Positions 1-7,611 of a stretch of 9,879 nucleotides of DNA are shown here, piece by piece (the stretch's first letter is position 1; every line of letters starts with the position of its first letter). The DNA comes from Verrucomicrobiia bacterium (GTDB lineage: Bacteria > Verrucomicrobiota > Verrucomicrobiae > Limisphaerales > UBA11358), in the NCBI GenBank assembly GCA_030042375.1, contig JASHZU010000497.1, forward strand, positions 1-9,879, written 5' to 3'. The position numbers and the translations under genes are program-made. The notes beneath the pieces are model-generated. The model was not told the origin of the DNA, did not search any database, and worked only from the letters and a program-made list of their open reading frames with translations.

Positions 1-2
1 GC

Positions 3-1004
3 ACGGCGTTTATCAAAGCCTTTAACAGCAGCTATACTGTCATTGCTTCCATTTCCAGCAACATGGTAGCCGGCCAAGCTTTTTCCATAACCTTAAACAC
101 AGCAGGAGCGGCTCACCTGCAATACGGCTTTGAAACCATTGGGCCTGACGCCAACCCCAGTACAGCACCAAGCCTGGGTAACGTCGTAATCGCTGCATCG
201 GGCCCCTTAATCCTGACTCCGACAAACAATGCGCCTGTTCCGACAAATACAGCACCCGTCGTGGCGATGTATGACAGCAGTGGCGTTTATCCGGAGGTCT
301 CGGTTGATGACTGGGACGCCAGTTGGAGCAGCGCTAACGAAGCTTCATATACAGTACCAGATACGGGCAACGTTGTCCTGGAATACAGCGCGCTCTCGTA
401 CGCCGGTGTGGAATTTTACGATCCACTTGGGATTGACACTGCCGGTTGCAACGAAATGCATGTGAGTATCTGGACGCCCAATGCCAACCAGTTTGGAATC
501 CAATTGGTCAGTCTGGATAACGGAGGCACCCAGGCCGGGCAAGTTAATTTTACACCTGCCAGCGGGACCATTGTCAGCAACCAATGGGTTGGCCTGGACA
601 TTCCCCTAAGCCAGTTCACTGCTCCACAAAACGCCATATATGCTTCGCCCAACAACGTTTTGGATTTGACGGATCTCCAACAGTTGTTGTGGATTGACAA
701 CCAGACAGGCGGCGGAGTTACCGGCGGCATTTTCTATATTGATAATGTTTATTTTTATAATAGCTCCGTGGCACAGCCGCCGCAGGTCACGGCCAGTATT
801 ACCAGTGGCACGGTGAATATCTCATTCCCCACAGAGAGCGGGTTTAACTATACGGTCTGGTACACGACCAGTTTGATCAACCCATCCTGGCAAGTGCTAA
901 GCAATGGCTCTGTATCTGGAAATAACTACACGCAGACGGTGACAGATACGCCTGGCCAAACAGTCCGGTTCTACCGGGTTTCAGCGTCAGTACCGACCGA
1001 TTGA
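3..1004 (+). CDS. Secreted carbohydrate-binding-like protein, C-terminal part (5' truncated)
   Basis: The reading frame is open to the left edge of the window, so the true start lies upstream; the ATG at 63 is internal. About 333 residues are visible. Residues about 86-253 form a beta-sandwich-like unit running from 'VVAMYDSSGVYPEV' to 'GIFYIDNVYFYNSS'. It contains a 'SVDDWDASWSSA' stretch and 'NEMHVSIWTPNANQFGIQLV', a pattern I associate with galactose-binding-like modules attached to GH16 and other secreted bacterial glycosidases. Residues about 258-327 form a small beta-domain ending 'TVRFYRVSAS', resembling the C-terminus of the GH16 gene at 1916. Any catalytic domain would lie upstream and cannot be seen. 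The composition is rich in N, S, T, G and aromatics, typical of exported verrucomicrobial proteins. Role in polysaccharide binding is inferred from this module and from the GH16 genes downstream. A strong hairpin follows the stop codon. Confidence 0.75.
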   Translation, partial: TAFIKAFNSSYTVIASISSNMVAGQAFSITLNTAGAAHLQYGFETIGPDANPSTAPSLGNVVIAASGPLILTPTNNAPVPTNTAPVVAMYDSSGVYPEVSVDDWDASWSSANEASYTVPDTGNVVLEYSALSYAGVEFYDPLGIDTAGCNEMHVSIWTPNANQFGIQLVSLDNGGTQAGQVNFTPASGTIVSNQWVGLDIPLSQFTAPQNAIYASPNNVLDLTDLQQLLWIDNQTGGGVTGGIFYIDNVYFYNSSVAQPPQVTASITSGTVNISFPTESGFNYTVWYTTSLINPSWQVLSNGSVSGNNYTQTVTDTPGQTVRFYRVSASVPTD

Positions 1005-1030
1005 GTCGTCCCTGGATGTTCATTAACGTC

Positions 1031-1070
1031 AAAAAAAATCCCGGGCCTGTCCTACTAACAGGCCCGGAAA
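1031..1070. terminator. GC-rich hairpin, probable terminator
   Basis: A perfect 10-bp stem is visible: CCGGGCCTGT (1041-1050) pairs with ACAGGCCCGG (1058-1067) across a 7-nt loop. It lies 37 nt after the stop of the preceding gene, where a terminator is expected. An A8 run (1031-1038) precedes the stem, and the 3' side lacks a U-tract on the + strand. Read on the minus strand it is a textbook intrinsic terminator with a stem followed by T8. It may terminate + transcription weakly, act in both directions, or help separate the upstream gene from the pseudopilin gene that starts 14 nt later. Confidence 0.6.
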
Positions 1071-1081
1071 CTTAAAAAAGA

Positions 1082-1855
1082 GTGAAAGAGCAACGAGAAA
1101 AAAGAATGAGCGGGGGGGCGTTCACGCTCATTGAATTGCTGGTCGTCATCGCCATCATCGCCATTCTTGCGGCGATACTGCTTCCCGTCTTAAGCTCGTC
1201 TCAGGAACGGGCCAGAAAAATTACCTGCGTGAACAACAACAAGGAAATTGCCACGGCAATCCTGATGTATGTCTCTGACAATAATGGGGCTTTTCCGGTT
1301 TTGAATGAGAAGAACCTGGCCTATCATACGACCAACTGGTGGTGGGTCTATCTAAACAATGGTAATTATATGACCAGCTCAACAGTCACGAATAATATCT
1401 GGCGATGTCCCGAGGTGCTGCCCGTGAATATTAATCCCGGCACATACAGTTATTATGGCGTTATTGTGGAAGGTTATGGTCCGTTTGAAAACACTGGTAA
1501 CGAGTTGAATAATCTCATTCGCTACAATTTGACCGCTTCCGGCACCGTTGTTGGCGGCCAAAACGTCAACGTCGTCCGGCGTTTTAGCCAAATTTGGATG
1601 TGTGGCGATGTCGGTGTTCCAATAGTCAACCCACCGGTAAATGAATTACCTCCCAGCGGTTATTACACAGAGATTACCACATTTCAACCGGCCGTCGGTA
1701 CAACATACTGGCTGGATGGGGATCCTCCGAAACAACCCGCCTGCCGGCACGCTGGCCAGGCGGTTATGTCATTTGCCGATGGGCATGTGGAAAGCTGGAG
1801 ATGGGCCGACTTGGACGTAGATAAGGATGACATCTTCGCAGAGAATGGCTTTTAA
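1082..1855 (+). CDS. Type II secretion pseudopilin-like protein with H-X9-DG C-terminus
   Basis: A 257-residue protein with an N-terminal type IV prepilin/type II pseudopilin signal. A charged leader (K2, R5, K7, R8) is followed by '[19 protein letters not shown]', with Glu18 being the conserved Glu5 of the mature protein. This is the membrane-anchoring helix cleaved by prepilin peptidase. The -1 residue is Ala13 rather than the usual Gly. The body contains '[19 protein letters not shown]', and near the end H223 followed by D233-G234 gives the H-X9-DG motif of the prepilin-like family expanded in Planctomycetes and Verrucomicrobia. Exact functions of that family are unknown; a role in a secretion or surface fibre system is inferred. 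The GTG start at 1082 is chosen because it gives a positively charged leader. The alternative ATG at 1106 would leave only 'MSGGA', and neither start has a strong ribosome binding site. It lies 60 nt before a GH16 gene. Confidence 0.88.
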   Translation: MKEQREKRMSGGAFTLIELLVVIAIIAILAAILLPVLSSSQERARKITCVNNNKEIATAILMYVSDNNGAFPVLNEKNLAYHTTNWWWVYLNNGNYMTSSTVTNNIWRCPEVLPVNINPGTYSYYGVIVEGYGPFENTGNELNNLIRYNLTASGTVVGGQNVNVVRRFSQIWMCGDVGVPIVNPPVNELPPSGYYTEITTFQPAVGTTYWLDGDPPKQPACRHAGQAVMSFADGHVESWRWADLDVDKDDIFAENGF

Positions 1856-1915
1856 AAACAGGTTTAACGGTCATCTGCTGGACATTTTAGGCCGGCGATC
1901 GAATGAAGGGCTGAT

Positions 1916-3568
1916 TTGAATAAACCCAAGGCGAAAGATTTTTATCAAAGCATGAACAGAGTTTTTGTCATCGCCACAGGTATCATTGTTGCGCTGGCGG
2001 CGGTGGCATTGCCGTCGAGGGCGGCCAATCTCCTGAGCAATCCCGATTTTGCAACAGGAGATTTGAGCGGTTGGATGACCTATAGCGCCAACACCTATGT
2101 GATCAGCAACTCCAGCATTGCCTACAACGGCACGAATTATTTCAAGGTCTACCAGGCGTTTAACGGCCAGATCAATTACAATGGCATTTACCAGGACAAC
2201 GTCTCTGGTCCTGGCGTTGCCTATTCCGCCGATGGTTGGGCCTATACCCTTTCCAGCGACGTATTGGCGGGCCAAAACCTCGCCTGGCTGGAGGTGACTT
2301 TTCGCGATCCCTCCGGAAACGTGCTGGCGCTCTATCGCTCAGCCATCGTAAGCACCAATGCCATCGCCACGGGCGCCTTTCCCGAAAACACATGGGTGGA
2401 CCTTGCGATCACGAATCAATACGACCCCAACAGCTACGAGATCACCAACACGGTGAAGACCTTGACTGCCCCGCCTGGCACGAGTTTTGTCCGGTACCAA
2501 ATCGTTTTCCAGGGTGACCAATACTATTCCGGCGGCTCGATGTATTTTGATGCCTTGACGCTCAACGAACTCAGTGCAGCTCCATTCGGCACGAATTGGA
2601 ACATCGTGTGGAGCGATGAATTCAACGGCAATTCCCTCAACACCAACAATTGGACTTATGATATCGGCAATGGTTTCGAATCGGGTGGCAACTATGTTTC
2701 CGGCTGGGGCAACAATGAGTTGGAGTATTACACCAGCAACACCCAAAACGTCTATGTGGCCAACGGTCTGCTCCACATCGTTGCCCTGGAACAGCAAACC
2801 AATGGCTTTAACTACACTTCGGGTCGGATAAAAAGCGTCGGCCTGTTTTACACCACCTATGGACGCTTTGAGTGGCGGGCCAAATTACCCACTGGCACCG
2901 GCTTCTGGCCCGCGCTGTGGATGCTCCCGGAAAATTCGCCCTATGGCGGGTGGCCCAATTCCGGAGAGATAGATGTTATGGAAAACAATGGTGCTATTTC
3001 GAACGAGGAGGGCGGCACCATCCATTACGGCGGCGCGGGCGGAAACGATGTCTATTCGGGCCAAACCTACACGTTTTTGCCCGGCGATTCAGTGACCAAC
3101 TTTCACACCTACCTTTTGGAATGGTCAACCAACGCCATCAATTGGTATGTAGATGGCCATCTTTACGAAAACCAGACTGACTGGTGGAGCAACGTCGGCA
3201 CCACGACCAGTACCTATCCCTATCCCGCACCGTTCAACACAGCGTTTTATATCCTGATGAACGTCGCCATCGGTGGCAACTACCTCACCAATCCGCCGGA
3301 GTCCTCCATCAACCCCAATCTGCCGGGCGAAATGGACGTGGACTATGTTCGCGTTTATGAACCAACGGCGCCGCTGCAAATCTCAACAATGCAATCGGGC
3401 GGCCAGGTGATTTTGTCATGGCCTACGAATATCGTCTGCCACTTACAATCGCAGACTAATCTGTTACAGCCATCCAATTGGACAGATGTCAGCAACTCGA
3501 CCAATCCTTTTACCGTCACGCCCGCCCTCACCCCGACGAGTATTTTTTACCGGCTGGAATCGCCATGA
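1916..3568 (+). CDS. Secreted modular GH16 endo-beta-glucanase (laminarinase-like)
   Basis: This exported enzyme is predicted to hydrolyse internal beta-1,3 or beta-1,3/1,4 linkages of glucans such as laminarin. A signal peptide ends near 'ALPSRA' (about residue 36, TTG numbering). Residues about 37-218 form a CenC/CBM4_9-like beta-sandwich starting 'NLLSNPDFATGDLSGW'. The GH16 domain spans about 228-482, with 'IVWSDEFNG', 'GWGNNELEYYTS', 'FWPALWMLPENS' and the catalytic E-x-D-x-x-E in 'GEIDVMEN': E351 nucleophile, D353, E356 acid/base. Residues about 485-549 form a C-terminal beta-domain ending 'SIFYRLESP'. The TTG at 1916 follows AAGGG (1906-1910) by 5 nt; the ATG at 1952 would give a more compact signal peptide but has a poor ribosome binding site, so the start is uncertain. 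Fold and chemistry are secure; the precise substrate is not, because agarases and carrageenases share the motif. Confidence 0.93.
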   Translation: MNKPKAKDFYQSMNRVFVIATGIIVALAAVALPSRAANLLSNPDFATGDLSGWMTYSANTYVISNSSIAYNGTNYFKVYQAFNGQINYNGIYQDNVSGPGVAYSADGWAYTLSSDVLAGQNLAWLEVTFRDPSGNVLALYRSAIVSTNAIATGAFPENTWVDLAITNQYDPNSYEITNTVKTLTAPPGTSFVRYQIVFQGDQYYSGGSMYFDALTLNELSAAPFGTNWNIVWSDEFNGNSLNTNNWTYDIGNGFESGGNYVSGWGNNELEYYTSNTQNVYVANGLLHIVALEQQTNGFNYTSGRIKSVGLFYTTYGRFEWRAKLPTGTGFWPALWMLPENSPYGGWPNSGEIDVMENNGAISNEEGGTIHYGGAGGNDVYSGQTYTFLPGDSVTNFHTYLLEWSTNAINWYVDGHLYENQTDWWSNVGTTTSTYPYPAPFNTAFYILMNVAIGGNYLTNPPESSINPNLPGEMDVDYVRVYEPTAPLQISTMQSGGQVILSWPTNIVCHLQSQTNLLQPSNWTDVSNSTNPFTVTPALTPTSIFYRLESP

Positions 3569-3587
3569 GACTTTTCCTAGAATTTTT

Positions 3588-4400
3588 ATGGTGAAAATGT
3601 TTGAACAACTGTTTTGCCGTGGGGCGGTTTTGGCAGGCATTTTGATCAGCGCCGCCGGCCCGGCCCGTGGCGATTGGAAACTGGTCTGGAGCGATGAATT
3701 TAACGGCAATGCCATTGACACCAACCATTGGCAATTTGAGATTGGGAATAACAACGGCTGGGGCAACAACGAATTGGAATACTATACCAGCCGCTCGGAA
3801 AACGCCTACGTGAGCAATGGCGTCCTGCATATCGTCGCCCGCCGCGAAAGCACTAACGGCCTGAACTACACTTCTGCCCGGATGAAAAGCGAGGGATTAT
3901 TTGCGCAGAAATATGGCCGCTTTGAGTTTCGCGCCAGTTTTCCGCCTGGCAAAGGTTTTTGGCCTGCGCTTTGGTTGATGCCGGAAAATTCGGCCTACGG
4001 TGGCTGGCCCAATTGTGGCGAGATTGATGTGGCCGAGAACAAGGGCGCCTACCCGGCGGTCGTTCAGGGCACCATTCATTATGCCGATATCAACGGCAAT
4101 CACCTCCAATCCACCGACCTTTATACCTTCGACCCCGGCAATGGCGCAGGTAATTTCCATACCTATGTTTTGGAATGGACGACGAATTCTATCAGTTGGT
4201 CCGTGGATAACCAGCTCTATGAAACACAAACCAACTGGTCCACCGCCTCTGCGCCGTATCCCGCGCCGTTTGACCAGCCGTTTTATATCATCATGAACCT
4301 CGCCATCGGCGGTATCTACGACGGCGACCCCGACACCAATACCGTTTTCCCCGGAGAAATGCAGGTGGACTATATCAGGGTTTATGACAATACTCAGTAA
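3588..4400 (+). CDS. Secreted single-domain GH16 endo-beta-glucanase
   Basis: A compact 270-residue paralogue of the preceding enzyme, lacking both its N-terminal binding module and its C-terminal domain. A signal peptide runs from 'MVKMFEQLF' to about 'AAGPARG', then the GH16 domain begins at once with 'DWKLVWSDEFNG'. Family landmarks are 'GWGNNELEYYTS', 'FWPALWLMPENS', the catalytic 'GEIDVAEN' (E145, D147, E150) and the closing 'MQVDYIRVYD'. Predicted role is cleavage of laminarin-like beta-glucans in the periplasm or outside the cell. The frame is open further upstream to an ATG at 3486, but that start would overlap the previous gene by 83 nt and bury the signal peptide. ATG 3588, 19 nt after the previous stop, or ATG 3597 (three residues shorter) fits far better. 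No strong Shine-Dalgarno is visible, so translational coupling to the upstream gene is plausible. The next gene starts 14 nt after the stop. Confidence 0.92.
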   Translation: MVKMFEQLFCRGAVLAGILISAAGPARGDWKLVWSDEFNGNAIDTNHWQFEIGNNNGWGNNELEYYTSRSENAYVSNGVLHIVARRESTNGLNYTSARMKSEGLFAQKYGRFEFRASFPPGKGFWPALWLMPENSAYGGWPNCGEIDVAENKGAYPAVVQGTIHYADINGNHLQSTDLYTFDPGNGAGNFHTYVLEWTTNSISWSVDNQLYETQTNWSTASAPYPAPFDQPFYIIMNLAIGGIYDGDPDTNTVFPGEMQVDYIRVYDNTQ

Positions 4401-4414
4401 AAGTTGATTTAAGT

Positions 4415-6874
4415 ATGTCCATCAGGAATGCCATCCGGGGCATTAGCGTTCTCTTTCTTTTCTTCACCGGAAGTCCATGGGCATGGGGGCAAAATAACCC
4501 CAGCAACGAACTCGATACGGCCGACCAGGTGCGCCGCCTGACTCCCGACCAGGCGGCCCTTCACTATCCTGTGCGATTGAATGGGATCGTGACGTTTTGC
4601 GACCCGAACAATTTTTACTTTTTCATCCAGGACAAGTCCGCAGGCATCTATTTCCGGCTTGACCCGGTTTTGGGAGCTCCGCCCCTGGTCTCGGGCCAGT
4701 GGATTGAAATCCAGGGCGAGGCTGACCCGGGCGAGTTTGCGCCGGTCGTCATGGCGCACAAAATCAACATCATTGGACGAGGCAAATTTCCGCCGCCAGT
4801 GCCCGTGTCTTTCGAACAAATCGCCAGCGGCCAGGAAGACAGCCAGTTCGTTGAAATCCACGGCACGGTTCGGGCGGTGCAATTTGACAATGCCAGCGGA
4901 TTATTCTTGGTGGAAATCGCCACCGGCGGTGGCCGACTCACTGCTTATGCCCGGAAACTGCCCGTAGACGATGGCAAAGAGCTTGTGGACAGCATTGTGA
5001 CTGTTCGCGGTGTGTGCGTGACCCAGTTCAACCGCCAGCGGCAACTGTTCAATATTCAGCTTTTGGTGCCGCGCCCCTCAGACCTGGTTATTAAGACTGC
5101 CGCGCCACAAAATCCGTTTGCCACGGCCTCGCTCCCCATCGAAAAGCTTTTGCAATTCACCCCGCAGGGTGACTACGGACATCGGGTCAAAGTGTCAGGC
5201 ACAATCATTTACCGGCAGGATGACGATGTCCTCTACATTGAGGACGAAACCGAAGGCCTCTATGTGGAAACGCGCCAATCCGGCCCATTGTTTCCGGGAG
5301 ATATTGTAGAAGTTCTGGGATTCCCCGCCAAAGGTGAATACACGCCCATGTTACAGGATGCCATCTTCCGAAAAATTGGTTCTGGTCCGGAACCCGAGCC
5401 GATCTCGATTGATACCGACGAAGCCTTGAAAGGCTCGTATGACTGCCGTCTGGTTCGTATGGAAGCTACGATCCTTGACCGTGCGCGCCATAGCCGGGAA
5501 CAATTTCTCGTTTTGCAGACGCCCAGCGGTTTTATTTTTCACGCCTATCTCGAAAGCAAGAGTGAAGGAACTGATTTTGCGAATTTGGATAATGGCACAA
5601 GAGTCGCCGTGACCGGCGTTTGTTTGATTGAAACCGGCAATACGTGGCAGGCTGGCGAGGCATGGCGGGCAAAATCGTTTCGCATTTTGATGCGTTCCGC
5701 TGACGACGTTACTGTCCTGCAATGGCCACCATGGTGGAACCTGCAAAAATTGCTTTGGGTCATGGGAATTCTTGGAGTAATTGTGCTGGCGGCGTTTGCA
5801 TGGGTTGCAATTCTGCGCCGGCGCGTTCAAAAGCAAACCCGAATCATTCGGGAAAAGCTCCAGGCCGAAGCTGCCCTGAAGGAACGCTACGAAAATCTGT
5901 TTGAAAACGCCAATGACATGGTTTTCACTTGTGATCTCGCCGGCCATATTACCTCGATCAATCGTACCGGTGAAGAATTGCTTCGACGTCATCGCCGTGA
6001 AATCGTAGGGAAGAAGCTGTTTGATTTTATTGCCGAAGAGCAACGCACCGCTGCGGAGCAATGGTTCGAACAGATTGTTCGTGGTATCGAATCGCCACCC
6101 GCTGAATGGGACTTTACCGACGGATCGGCACAACGCACACGCCTGGAAATCGGCACACGCATCGTCGAGCAGGACCGCATAACGGTTGAAGTGGAAGGTA
6201 TCGCCCGTGATATCACCGAGCGCAAACGCCTGGAAAAGGAAATTCTGGAAATCAGCAACCGCGAGCAGCAGCGCATCGGGCATGATCTTCATGACGGCGT
6301 TTGCCAGCAATTGGCCGGCATTGCCTATCGTGTAGACATTCTTGTGGATCAGCTCCAGGAAAAAAAATTCCCCGAGGCCTCGGAGGCAGAGCGTATCGGA
6401 ACCCTCGTCAACGACGCCATTACCCAAACCCGCAGCATCGCGCGCGGGCTGTTCCCTGTGCATTTGGAAGAAAGCGGCCTTATTCTGGCGCTTGAGGATC
6501 TCGCGGCAAACGCCACGAATTTGTTCAAAATCAAGTGCGATTTTATCTGCAAAGAACCGGCTGTAACACTGGAAAACGCAGTTGCAGCACATCTGTATTA
6601 TATTGCCCAGGAAGCTGTAATAAATGCCGTTAAGCACGGCAAAGCCACCCATATCACAATGTCTTTGAAACAGGCCGATGGCCATTTCGTATTGACAATA
6701 CAGGATAATGGGACTGGTTTTAAGTCGCCTAATGGCAGCTCTAAAGGCATGGGAATCCGGATTATGCAATATCGCGCCAAGACTATTGGCGCCACTTTGG
6801 ACTTGAAAAGTTCCACCGGTAATGGCACGCGTATAACGTGTGTGTTTTATTCAAAAGTTTCCGGGATAGCGTAA
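4415..6874 (+). CDS. Membrane sensor histidine kinase with repeated periplasmic domains and PAS (NarL/DegS type)
   Basis: An 819-residue sensor kinase. A signal peptide (residues 1 to about 25, 'SVLFLFFTGSPWAWG') exports a long sensor region (about 26-440). This appears to hold four OB-fold-like units arranged A-B-A-B, at about 51-128, 144-228, 256-325 and 344-432. A transmembrane helix (446-467) leads to a short coiled coil, a PAS domain (about 492-610) and 'DITERKRLEKE'. The HisKA_3 dimerisation/phosphoacceptor helix is 'RIGHDLHDGVCQQLAG', with H626 the predicted phosphorylated His. The HATPase domain has the N-box 'EAVINAVKHG' (N737), the G1 box 'QDNGTGF' (D764) and 'GMGIRIMQYRAK'. All residues needed for kinase activity are visible. 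The ligand is unknown; location directly behind two glucanase genes suggests an oligosaccharide or related envelope cue (inference). The response regulator begins 25 nt downstream. Confidence 0.93.
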   Translation: MSIRNAIRGISVLFLFFTGSPWAWGQNNPSNELDTADQVRRLTPDQAALHYPVRLNGIVTFCDPNNFYFFIQDKSAGIYFRLDPVLGAPPLVSGQWIEIQGEADPGEFAPVVMAHKINIIGRGKFPPPVPVSFEQIASGQEDSQFVEIHGTVRAVQFDNASGLFLVEIATGGGRLTAYARKLPVDDGKELVDSIVTVRGVCVTQFNRQRQLFNIQLLVPRPSDLVIKTAAPQNPFATASLPIEKLLQFTPQGDYGHRVKVSGTIIYRQDDDVLYIEDETEGLYVETRQSGPLFPGDIVEVLGFPAKGEYTPMLQDAIFRKIGSGPEPEPISIDTDEALKGSYDCRLVRMEATILDRARHSREQFLVLQTPSGFIFHAYLESKSEGTDFANLDNGTRVAVTGVCLIETGNTWQAGEAWRAKSFRILMRSADDVTVLQWPPWWNLQKLLWVMGILGVIVLAAFAWVAILRRRVQKQTRIIREKLQAEAALKERYENLFENANDMVFTCDLAGHITSINRTGEELLRRHRREIVGKKLFDFIAEEQRTAAEQWFEQIVRGIESPPAEWDFTDGSAQRTRLEIGTRIVEQDRITVEVEGIARDITERKRLEKEILEISNREQQRIGHDLHDGVCQQLAGIAYRVDILVDQLQEKKFPEASEAERIGTLVNDAITQTRSIARGLFPVHLEESGLILALEDLAANATNLFKIKCDFICKEPAVTLENAVAAHLYYIAQEAVINAVKHGKATHITMSLKQADGHFVLTIQDNGTGFKSPNGSSKGMGIRIMQYRAKTIGATLDLKSSTGNGTRITCVFYSKVSGIA

Positions 6875-6899
6875 AAGACCAAAAAACGGGGGAAACCTC

Positions 6900-7574
6900 G
6901 TGAACAAATCGGCATCAGACAAGAGCCGGATCTTTCTGGTGGACGATCACGCGATGTTTCGTGATGGTCTCCGCCAACTCATTGATCGGGAATCTGATTT
7001 GACTGTCTGTGGTGATGCCGCAGAAGCCGAAAGCGCATTGAAGAAAATCCGCGAATTAAAGCCGGACCTCGTTGTGGTGGATATCACTTTAGGCGGCGGC
7101 GGTACCAGCGGCATTGACCTGATCAAGGCAATCAAAAACGAGAATGAGGATTTTCCGGTTCTGGTGGTATCCATGCATGATGAATCGCTATATGCGGAAC
7201 GTGCGCTGCGAGCAGGGGCCATGGGTTATGTCATGAAGCAGGAGCCTGCCAAAACCGTAAAAATAGCCATTCGCAAAGTCCTCGGAGGTGATATGCATTT
7301 GAGCGAAAAAATGGCGAGCTCCGTTATTACAAAATTTATGCGAGGTTCCGACGATGTGCCGCCGTCGCCTCTTGAAAAATTAAGCGACCGTGAGCTGGAA
7401 GTATTTCATATGCTCGGCATGGGCAAAGGAGTTCGCGAGATTGCTGAAGAAATGAACGTGACCATTCCTACCGTTAATTCATTCCGAAATCGCATAAAAG
7501 AAAAATTGCAACTAAAGAGCTCAATCGAAGTCATGTTACGTGCGATTCATTGGTCGCGTGAAGGAGCGGTATAA
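6900..7574 (+). CDS. LuxR/NarL-family response regulator, partner of the upstream kinase
   Basis: A 224-residue DNA-binding response regulator. The receiver domain (about 9-130) shows the acidic pair D15-D16 ('FLVDDHAMFRDG'), predicted phosphoacceptor D61 ('DLVVVDITL'), the switch Ser in 'VLVVSMHD', and the conserved Lys in 'GYVMKQEP'. The C-terminal LuxR-type helix-turn-helix (about 155-215) runs 'LSDRELEVFHMLGMGKGVRE' onward, with a recognition region 'TIPTVNSFRNRIKEKLQL'. The GTG start at 6900 is supported by a strong Shine-Dalgarno GGGGGA (6888-6893) 6 nt upstream. The loop after D61 is glycine-rich (GGGG) and two residues longer than in NarL, with the usual Pro missing. Adjacent gene order and matching family types indicate that the upstream kinase phosphorylates it. 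Targets are unknown; the glucanase cluster is the obvious candidate. No clear terminator follows the stop. Confidence 0.94.
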   Translation: MNKSASDKSRIFLVDDHAMFRDGLRQLIDRESDLTVCGDAAEAESALKKIRELKPDLVVVDITLGGGGTSGIDLIKAIKNENEDFPVLVVSMHDESLYAERALRAGAMGYVMKQEPAKTVKIAIRKVLGGDMHLSEKMASSVITKFMRGSDDVPPSPLEKLSDRELEVFHMLGMGKGVREIAEEMNVTIPTVNSFRNRIKEKLQLKSSIEVMLRAIHWSREGAV

Positions 7575-7587
7575 AAAACTTTAAATA

Positions 7588-7611
7588 ATAGTTGACTATC
7601 TAGTCTACTAT
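7588..7611. promoter_or_regulatory. 24-bp palindrome, probable TetR operator (site 1)
   Basis: The half-sites ATAGTTGACTAT (7588-7599) and CTAGTCTACTAT (7600-7611) match as an inverted repeat at 10 of 12 positions. Length and placement, 62 nt before the tetR start, are typical for a TetR-family autoregulatory operator. It covers the -35 box and most of the spacer of the candidate promoter here, so binding would block RNA polymerase. A diverged copy lies at 8295-8318, before the next gene. Confidence 0.75.

Noticed and set aside
1871..2797. Minus-strand open frames of 134 and 152 codons opposite the first GH16 gene.
   Set aside because: They lie opposite an unambiguous exported GH16 coding sequence. 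The 134-codon frame sits in the same mirrored codon register, and neither shows a plausible ribosome binding site or domain.
3486..3587. N-terminal extension of the second GH16 gene to the ATG at 3486.
   Set aside because: It would overlap the preceding gene by 83 nt and place a Pro/Arg-rich segment before an otherwise normal signal peptide. The ATG at 3588 gives a standard exported protein.
5351..6769. A 472-codon open frame on the minus strand opposite the sensor kinase.
   Set aside because: Its codons lie exactly opposite the kinase codons, a register that stays open when TTA, CTA and TCA are rare in the sense gene. The + strand carries full HisKA_3, HATPase and PAS motifs, while the antisense translation shows no recognisable domain.
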